Shown: positions 24,227 to 29,283 of the stretch, piece after piece
How positions within the stretch are numbered: the stretch's first letter is position 1
Layout: each line of letters opens with the position of its first letter
Assembly (NCBI GenBank): GCA_049694275.1
Contig: JBAVQS010000285.1
Coordinates: 1 to 29,283 of the forward strand
Source: JBAVQS01 sp049694275
GTDB lineage: Bacteria > Chloroflexota > Anaerolineae > UBA4142 > SHND01
Direction: 5' to 3'
DNA length: 29,283 bases
Notes under the pieces: generated by a model
Told to the model about the DNA's origin: nothing
Databases searched by the model: none
The model's input: only the letters and a program-made list of their open reading frames with translations
Made by a program: the position numbers and the translations under genes

Positions 24227-27200
24227 ATGGCGAACGGGACACGCAGAGATAAAAGGGAACCCCGCGTGCTGCCTTTTGCGCCGGGCTGGGTGGCGCGGCG
24301 GCGCATGGGGCGGATCGAGGCGCCCGTGCGCGCCCTGCGCCTGGCGGTGCGCCCGATTGTTCAGCAGGTCCAAGCCGTGCTGGCTTTTTCGCGCGCCGTT
24401 CTTGCGCGCTGGAGCCGGCCTCCCTCGGTTGCTGTCTTTTCCCGGCGAGCCGGAACCCGGTTCCCGCGCGCCGCCCGTTCTCCCCGCTATGACTATCGCT
24501 TGCCGGCCGAGCCGGACCTGGCCGAAGAGCAGGCGGACCAGCCAGTTGCAGAACAGTCCCGGCCGGACTGGTTAACCAGTGGTCCGGGCATTCAGCCGGT
24601 GAGCCTGCCGCGCGAATGGTCCATACGGCGTTCGCCATCTCAGCCGTCGCAACCTACAAAGATGCGCTTGCCAGTTCAAGCGCAATCCACGACTCTGCGT
24701 GCTCCATTGCAGCAAGCATCCCAGGAGGCGGCGCCAACCCCTAGGGCGCGGGGCGTTGCTCGCATTTATCGCCAGCCCGTTACACCTGCTCGTGAGCCGG
24801 AGGAGACACCGGCCAACCCAATACCCGATTACTCCCCGCCAGGCGTTCCGAATATTTCGGTGAGCTCCGGCGCGCCGGCGGCAGAGCCGCGCCCGGTTTC
24901 TCAGCCGGATGTGGAGCCGCGTGCCGGTATCCCGGTCGTGCCGGCGCGGGTTCAACCTGTTGCGAATCGTGAACAGCCCGCCGCCAGGTTATCCCGTTCG
25001 ACAGTCCTCGCGCAGCGTAGCCAACTTCAACGTCCGGCGTGGCCTTTTGCGCTTGTGCGGCTTGCCGCCGCGGCGCCAGCGATGCGGGCTCGCACGAAGC
25101 CACTGCCTGCACCAGGGTTTGTCTATCGGGCACGCGTGGAACCTGTAATCGGAGAAGAGAGCAATGCGCCCGGCGCCCCGGCGGACCGGCCGCGGCCAGC
25201 GCTCGCCGTTGGGCCGGCCGCATTCGCGTCGAGCTCTACTTTGGCCGAGCGTCCTGTGGCGGCCGCGCCGGTACTCACGACGCCCGCTTTATCGGGGACG
25301 GCGAACCAGATACCTGCAACCGGCTTCATCGCCGCGCGGGCGGTCGCGTTTGCCCGGCAGGTCAGCCAGCCTCTGTCTCCCGAACCGGTTGGCGTCCAGC
25401 GGTCTCGCGTAACGTCCCATCGCCCGGATGCCGCACTGTCCAATATGGTGCCAGCTGCTCGCGTACAAGCCGTTCGTGGAAAAGCGGCAACCCATTCGAC
25501 AGCGGCGACAGGCGATGCGCGTGGCGCGCGCCGGGGTGGGGGGCTCATTTTGCGGCAACTCGCGCTCCAGACGCTTACGGCGGCCGAGATGCTCGATACG
25601 ACGGTGACCCCCGGGGCAATAGCACAACCGACTGCGCCGCGTCCAGCCGTGCCCTCCTCATCCGGGGCGGGGCGCGTCGAGCTGTCTAGCCCTGTGACTC
25701 CGGCGGCAAGGATTCTACGCGTCGCGGCGCAAGAGACTCTGCACAATGATGCGTCCACCGTCAAGAGCAGGCCATTCACTCCGCCGGTCATGGAACCGGG
25801 TATTCCGGCGCCGGCGCGGATTGGGAGTCTGACGCCGCGTTCTGTGGGACCGGTTGCTCGGCTCTTGCGGCAGTTGCCTGTTCCCTTGCAGCGACTGGCC
25901 GCCATGCTCCATTTGCCGGAACGCGCCGGAAATGCGCTGGTCTCGGCGACACCGGCACCGCGGGCGTCTGTTCGTCTCGCAAAGATGCAATGGGTATTGC
26001 CCGTAGAGACGTTGCGGCGCAACGTCTCTACCGATGGGGAGATCGCTCAGTCTGCGCCGCTTGGCCAACGCGACACAGAGACGTTGCGCGGTGCTGTCTC
26101 TCCCGATGGGGAGATTGCTCAGTCTGCGCCGCTTGGCCAACGCGGCTTGGAGACATTGCGCCGCAACGTCTCTGCCGGGGAAACATTTGATGCTGTCGAT
26201 TCGACGGCTGGTGCTCAGCCCGAGCCAATGCGCCGGGTGATCGCGCGTTCGGCCGCGATGCAAGCTGGCAGGGTGACGGAAACGAGCACGCCTCAGCCGC
26301 GCGCACAGGCTGGCTATGCGGCGCTATTTCGACGACTCTCCCGGCCTGCGCGCATTCTCCGTCGACTCGCGACGACGATTCTTCCGCAAACGGATTTTGA
26401 ACCTGGGACCGGCGTAGCTTTATCTGAATCGCATGTGCCTGGCGCTCCGGTACAGGAGTTGTCCATGTCGGCTGCGACCCGTACGGTACAGGTGGCGGCG
26501 CGGCAGGTCGGTGCACAATGGCCGGTGCTGCGCGTCGTTCAGCAGGTCCTGGCGAGCGTCGCTTCGCACACCGAACCGGCCGCTGTCCAGGTCTTGCGCG
26601 GTCTGGCCCCGGCGCGGTTGCAGCCCGCACTCGTTGCTCTGGCGGCGCTCCCCGCGCGGGGCGCGGGGGAGCCGCTGTCGGAGGGTATCCGCCAACCGAT
26701 GGAACGGCTGGTTCGCCGCGACCTGCGCAATGTGCGCCTGTACACAGACCCGGTTGCTATGCTCCTTGGCGCGGAGGCATTTACCACCGGCGAGCGGGTC
26801 GTCTTTGCGCCGGGGCGTATGAATCTCAAATCGGGCCAGGGCCTGGCGCTGCTGGGACACGAATTGTCGCATGTCGGCCTCCCGCTCGCATTCAAGCAAT
26901 TGGCCGGGCCGGCCCCCGAACCGCAGGACCCGGAGGAACGCGCCGCGCAGCAGCAAGAGCAGAAGATCCGGGGCATTATCCAGCATGGCTGGCCAGAGCC
27001 GAAGCGGATGGACCTGCGCCGAATGCCAGCCCAGACGCAGGCCGGGACTCGAAGCGATTCGGCGTCGAGCACGCGCGGCTTGGAGGGGGTGAACTTGATT
27101 CGCGGTTCTGCGCCCCAGTCCGTGCAGCGGGCCATGTCGCAGGAACAACCAGTCGTGTCCGAGCGCACTCAGCGTGTGGATACGCACACGAGTGAAGGCA

Positions 27201-27301
27201 GCACGCCACTGAATGTAGACAAGTTGGCGCGCCAGGTGTACGACATTCTAAAAACGCGCCTCCGCGCCGAGCGCGACCGCCATCCTTTCGATCCACGGTA
27301 A
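24227..27301 (+). CDS. 1024-aa Ala/Pro-rich protein with degenerate C-terminal DUF4157 domain
   Basis: I chose ATG 24227 (MANGTRRDK), one base after the stop of the tube-initiator gene. There is no clear ribosome binding site, so translational coupling is likely. The frame is open further left but would overlap that gene. Residues 1-840 are Ala/Pro/Arg-rich with short hydrophobic repeats (LRRL, ILRRLATT) and little predicted fold. Near 594-650 lies a 24-residue tandem repeat (ETLRRNVSTDGEIAQSAPLG...) encoded by palindromic DNA. Residues about 820-890 resemble DUF4157 (MERLVRRDLRNVRLYTDP, then EAFTTGERVVFAPG, then LALLGHELSHVG), with HELSH at 878-882. SVQRAM follows. The C-terminal helix matches that of the 77-aa protein. 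Unlike the five cargos it lacks the LQRxVGNRAV leader and sits among structural genes. It may be a scaffold, tape-measure-like or tube-lumen protein, or a sixth cargo. Confidence 0.75.
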   Translation: MANGTRRDKREPRVLPFAPGWVARRRMGRIEAPVRALRLAVRPIVQQVQAVLAFSRAVLARWSRPPSVAVFSRRAGTRFPRAARSPRYDYRLPAEPDLAEEQADQPVAEQSRPDWLTSGPGIQPVSLPREWSIRRSPSQPSQPTKMRLPVQAQSTTLRAPLQQASQEAAPTPRARGVARIYRQPVTPAREPEETPANPIPDYSPPGVPNISVSSGAPAAEPRPVSQPDVEPRAGIPVVPARVQPVANREQPAARLSRSTVLAQRSQLQRPAWPFALVRLAAAAPAMRARTKPLPAPGFVYRARVEPVIGEESNAPGAPADRPRPALAVGPAAFASSSTLAERPVAAAPVLTTPALSGTANQIPATGFIAARAVAFARQVSQPLSPEPVGVQRSRVTSHRPDAALSNMVPAARVQAVRGKAATHSTAATGDARGARRGGGLILRQLALQTLTAAEMLDTTVTPGAIAQPTAPRPAVPSSSGAGRVELSSPVTPAARILRVAAQETLHNDASTVKSRPFTPPVMEPGIPAPARIGSLTPRSVGPVARLLRQLPVPLQRLAAMLHLPERAGNALVSATPAPRASVRLAKMQWVLPVETLRRNVSTDGEIAQSAPLGQRDTETLRGAVSPDGEIAQSAPLGQRGLETLRRNVSAGETFDAVDSTAGAQPEPMRRVIARSAAMQAGRVTETSTPQPRAQAGYAALFRRLSRPARILRRLATTILPQTDFEPGTGVALSESHVPGAPVQELSMSAATRTVQVAARQVGAQWPVLRVVQQVLASVASHTEPAAVQVLRGLAPARLQPALVALAALPARGAGEPLSEGIRQPMERLVRRDLRNVRLYTDPVAMLLGAEAFTTGERVVFAPGRMNLKSGQGLALLGHELSHVGLPLAFKQLAGPAPEPQDPEERAAQQQEQKIRGIIQHGWPEPKRMDLRRMPAQTQAGTRSDSASSTRGLEGVNLIRGSAPQSVQRAMSQEQPVVSERTQRVDTHTSEGSTPLNVDKLARQVYDILKTRLRAERDRHPFDPR
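26003..26172. repeat. In-frame palindromic repeat cluster, 72-bp period
   Basis: GTAGAGACGTTGC, GGC, GCAACGTCTCTAC (26003-26031) is a perfect 29-base palindrome. A decayed copy starts at 26078 (GAGACGTTGC, then a changed right arm). A third is at 26150-26172 (GAGACATTGC, GCC, GCAACGTCTC). The copies are exactly 72 bases apart with a conserved spacer (CGATGGGGAGAT and so on), so each adds 24 codons to the 1024-aa gene without shifting frame. Confidence 0.9.
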
Positions 27302-27313
27302 TGAGGAACAACT

Positions 27314-27991
27314 ATGGGTGAACTATTCAAAGGAAAAATCGAGGTCCAGGAAGGGTCCAAGCAAAACCAGAGCGTCAATTTCATGTTCAATCCGACTCAG
27401 TACGTTGTGACCAAGACCAACAGTTGGACGCCGGAGGGCGGGAAAGGGACCAACGTGCCGTCCTGGGAATTTCAAGGCGGTCAAGCCCGCACCATTACGC
27501 TCGAACTCTTTTTCGATAGCTTTATGCCCCGGCCCGGCGTGCAGACCACCGATGTTCGGACGGACACGAACAAACTCTTTGCGTTCATGGCGGTTGATTC
27601 CCAACTCAAAGGGACTGAATCGCACATGGGGCGCCCACCCAAATGCCGCCTCGTGTGGGGACAGGACAGCGGCTACCAGTTTGACTGCTTTATCACCTCG
27701 TGCACGGTCACCTATCTGCTGTTCAACGAGTCGGGGGTCCCGATCCGGGCAACGGCCAGTCTGTCGCTTGCAGAAGAACATGACCCGGACAATCGCGGCG
27801 GGACTAACCCGACCTCGCGCGGCGAGCCGGGACGGCGCATTTGGGTCGTAAATGAAGGCGACCGGCTGGATTGGATCGCCTACCGGGAATATGGCGATGC
27901 CACCCAATGGCGGCGCATCGCCGACGCGAACCATCTTGAAGATCCGCTTGCCATCAGCCCTGGAATGGCCCTGGCCGTTCCGCCCTTGTAA
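27314..27991 (+). CDS. LysM-containing baseplate / tube-spike connector (Afp7/Pvc7 type)
   Basis: The protein has 225 aa. AGGA at 27304-27307 precedes ATG 27314. The N-terminal 170 residues match the CIS-tube adaptor family (FMFNPTQYVVTKTNSW, then ARTITLELFFDSFMP, then CRLVWGQDSGYQFDCFITSC, then NESGVPIRATASLSLAEE). The last 51 residues form a LysM domain (RIWVVNEGDRLDWIAYREYG, then WRRIADANHL, then ISPGMALAVPPL). In the assembled particle it would link the tube to the VgrG-like hub. LysM here is a structural module rather than evidence of peptidoglycan targeting. Confidence 0.9.
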   Translation: MGELFKGKIEVQEGSKQNQSVNFMFNPTQYVVTKTNSWTPEGGKGTNVPSWEFQGGQARTITLELFFDSFMPRPGVQTTDVRTDTNKLFAFMAVDSQLKGTESHMGRPPKCRLVWGQDSGYQFDCFITSCTVTYLLFNESGVPIRATASLSLAEEHDPDNRGGTNPTSRGEPGRRIWVVNEGDRLDWIAYREYGDATQWRRIADANHLEDPLAISPGMALAVPPL

Positions 27992-28000
27992 GGAACTATT

Positions 28001-29283
28001 ATGCCACTCACTCTGGAAATTTCTCAGCTTTACATCAAAGTCAATGGCAGCGCGCCGAATGACGAACTGCAGAAGGATCTGAAAGAGGTCGTGATCGATC
28101 GCAGTCTCCATCTGCCGAGCATGTTTACGATTCAGCTGTACGCGGCTCATGGTAAGATGACATGGGCGGAAAGCAGCTCACTCAAGCTGGGCGCCAAAAT
28201 CGAGATTATGGGCGGACGCGGGGCAATCAGCAGCCTGCTTGTCGGTAAAATTGCCTCCATCGAACCGGAGCTGTACCATGACAATCCGACGATCGTCATC
28301 CGCGGTTATGCGCTCTCGCACAAGCTCTACCGCGGACGTCACACTCGCACCTATCTGGATGTGATGGATTCGGATATTGTGCAGCAGATTGCGGGTCAGC
28401 ATGGTCTGACGCCTTCGACCGACGCAACCTCGGTCAAGTATGACCAGGTGATTCAGAATAACCAGACCGACGCCGAATTTCTGCTCCAGCGCGCCCGGCG
28501 CATCGGCTATGAGCTGTGGGTGGATGATAATACGCTCTACTTTCGCAAGCCGCCCGCCTCCTCCGGCGCAGCGGCCCAATTGAAATGGGGAGAAAATCTG
28601 GGGGATTTCCGGGCGCGGCTCTCGGCTTCCGAACAGGTCAACGAAGTCGGCGTGTACGGCTGGGATATGACCAAAAAAGAAGCGATTGCGGAGACGGTAT
28701 CATCCGGCTCTGGCGCTCCTTCTATCGGCGAGAGCCAGACCGGCTCGGCGTTGGGCCAGTCGAGCTGGGGTAGCGCCAAGTACAAGGTCGCCGAATACGG
28801 TGTTTTTACCACCGCCGAAGCGACCAAGCGCGCCCAGGCCCAGTTCGACGAATTTACCTCGAGCTTTGTCGAGGCGGAAGGAACCTGCGACGGGAACAAT
28901 GATATTGCGCCCGGTAAGCGCGTCCAGGTCTCGGGGGTGGGCACGCGCTTTAGCGGGACCTATTATGTCACCAAAGTCGTTCACGTCTATAATCGCGAGG
29001 CGGGGCTCGTCACCCATTTTACCGCTAGCGGGAGGCGCGACCGCGACGTGTGGAGCCTCATGCACGATGCCCAGTCTCAACCCAAGCAGACCGGACTGGT
29101 CCCCGCTCTGGTCTCGAACAACGACGACCCTCAAAAGTGGGGACGCGTCAAGGTCAAGTACCCCTGGCTCGTCACCGATACGGGTCAGCCGGTCGAGAGC
29201 GACTGGGCGCGTCTCGTTTCGCCGATGGCGGGCAAGGACCGCGGTCTGTTTATCGTCCCCGAGGTTGATGACGAGGTCCTCGT
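28001..29283 (+). CDS. VgrG-like baseplate hub and spike protein (Afp8 type), 3' end beyond window
   Basis: ATG 28001 follows AAGGA (27990-27994) by six bases and the LysM stop by nine. The frame stays open to the window end (427 codons). Residues 1 to about 235 resemble the gp27-like hub (MPLTLEISQLYIKVNG, then YRGRHTRTYLDVMDSDIVQQ, then NNQTDAEFLLQRARRIGYEL, then YFRKP). A gp27-like second half ends with VVHVYNREAGLVTHFTASGR. From about residue 381 the gp5-like OB fold begins (GRVKVKYPWL, then WARLVSPMAG, then PEVDDEVLV). The missing C-terminus should hold the needle and any tip-binding segment. No toxin extension can be judged from this window. Confidence 0.92.
   Translation, partial: MPLTLEISQLYIKVNGSAPNDELQKDLKEVVIDRSLHLPSMFTIQLYAAHGKMTWAESSSLKLGAKIEIMGGRGAISSLLVGKIASIEPELYHDNPTIVIRGYALSHKLYRGRHTRTYLDVMDSDIVQQIAGQHGLTPSTDATSVKYDQVIQNNQTDAEFLLQRARRIGYELWVDDNTLYFRKPPASSGAAAQLKWGENLGDFRARLSASEQVNEVGVYGWDMTKKEAIAETVSSGSGAPSIGESQTGSALGQSSWGSAKYKVAEYGVFTTAEATKRAQAQFDEFTSSFVEAEGTCDGNNDIAPGKRVQVSGVGTRFSGTYYVTKVVHVYNREAGLVTHFTASGRRDRDVWSLMHDAQSQPKQTGLVPALVSNNDDPQKWGRVKVKYPWLVTDTGQPVESDWARLVSPMAGKDRGLFIVPEVDDEVL

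Noticed and set aside
26003..26172. CRISPR array
   Set aside because: The units are palindromic with conserved, not variable, 46-base spacers, only three copies, and lie within an open reading frame. No cas genes are present.

Overview
The window is one continuous, single-strand (+) locus of a bacterial extracellular contractile injection system (eCIS, the Afp/PVC-like phage-tail-derived family). No credible gene lies on the minus strand. I see no tRNA, rRNA, CRISPR array or transposase gene. The DNA is GC-rich. The gene order, the leader signature and the in-frame palindromic repeats recall Chloroflexota (Anaerolineae-like) genomes, but this is only a weak taxonomic inference.

Left edge (1-1041): the C-terminal tail of a YkgJ-type cysteine-cluster protein, a 3' fragment that looks like the end of an eCIS AAA+ ATPase, and then a complete YkgJ-type gene. 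Positions 1-162 realign without gaps to 889-1050, so this is the scar of an 888-bp tandem duplication.

Cargo region (1103-19647): five large proteins share nearly the same N-terminal leader. Each leader has an LQRxVGNRAV helix, a VGAAHDAYEQEADRVADQV helix, a Gln/Lys/Arg-rich linker and a DUF4157 domain with HELTHVVQQ. Each leader is followed by a different C-terminal part: (1) a 2787-aa beta-rich giant, (2) a probable permuted papain-like hydrolase with SH3-like tails, (3) a papain-like (Tox-PL type) Cys-His-Asp enzyme, (4) a double zinc protease (NleD/M91-like plus metzincin-like), (5) an EndoU-like RNase. Small genes are interspersed: a YbjN-fold candidate chaperone, a degraded copy of its 3' end, and an unknown 134-aa gene beside cargo 2. 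The arrangement resembles a polymorphic-toxin array, but with a common eCIS export leader and almost no candidate immunity genes.

Structural region (19669-29283): DUF4255 tube-cap protein, one tail sheath, inner tube, a structured 160-nt intergenic segment, a tail-assembly protein, a DUF6760-type small protein, a 77-aa small protein, a second gp19-like tube protein, a 1024-aa Ala/Pro-rich protein with a degenerate DUF4157 domain, a LysM baseplate protein, and a VgrG-like spike cut by the window edge. Together these would build sheath, tube, cap and spike, and the upstream genes would supply the payload.

The most unusual observations are two different families of palindromic elements inserted in frame inside coding sequences (in the leaders of cargos 3 and 4, and in the 1024-aa gene), the three HExxH motifs in cargo 4, and a recurrent (hydrophobic)-Q-R motif at every leader/effector boundary.
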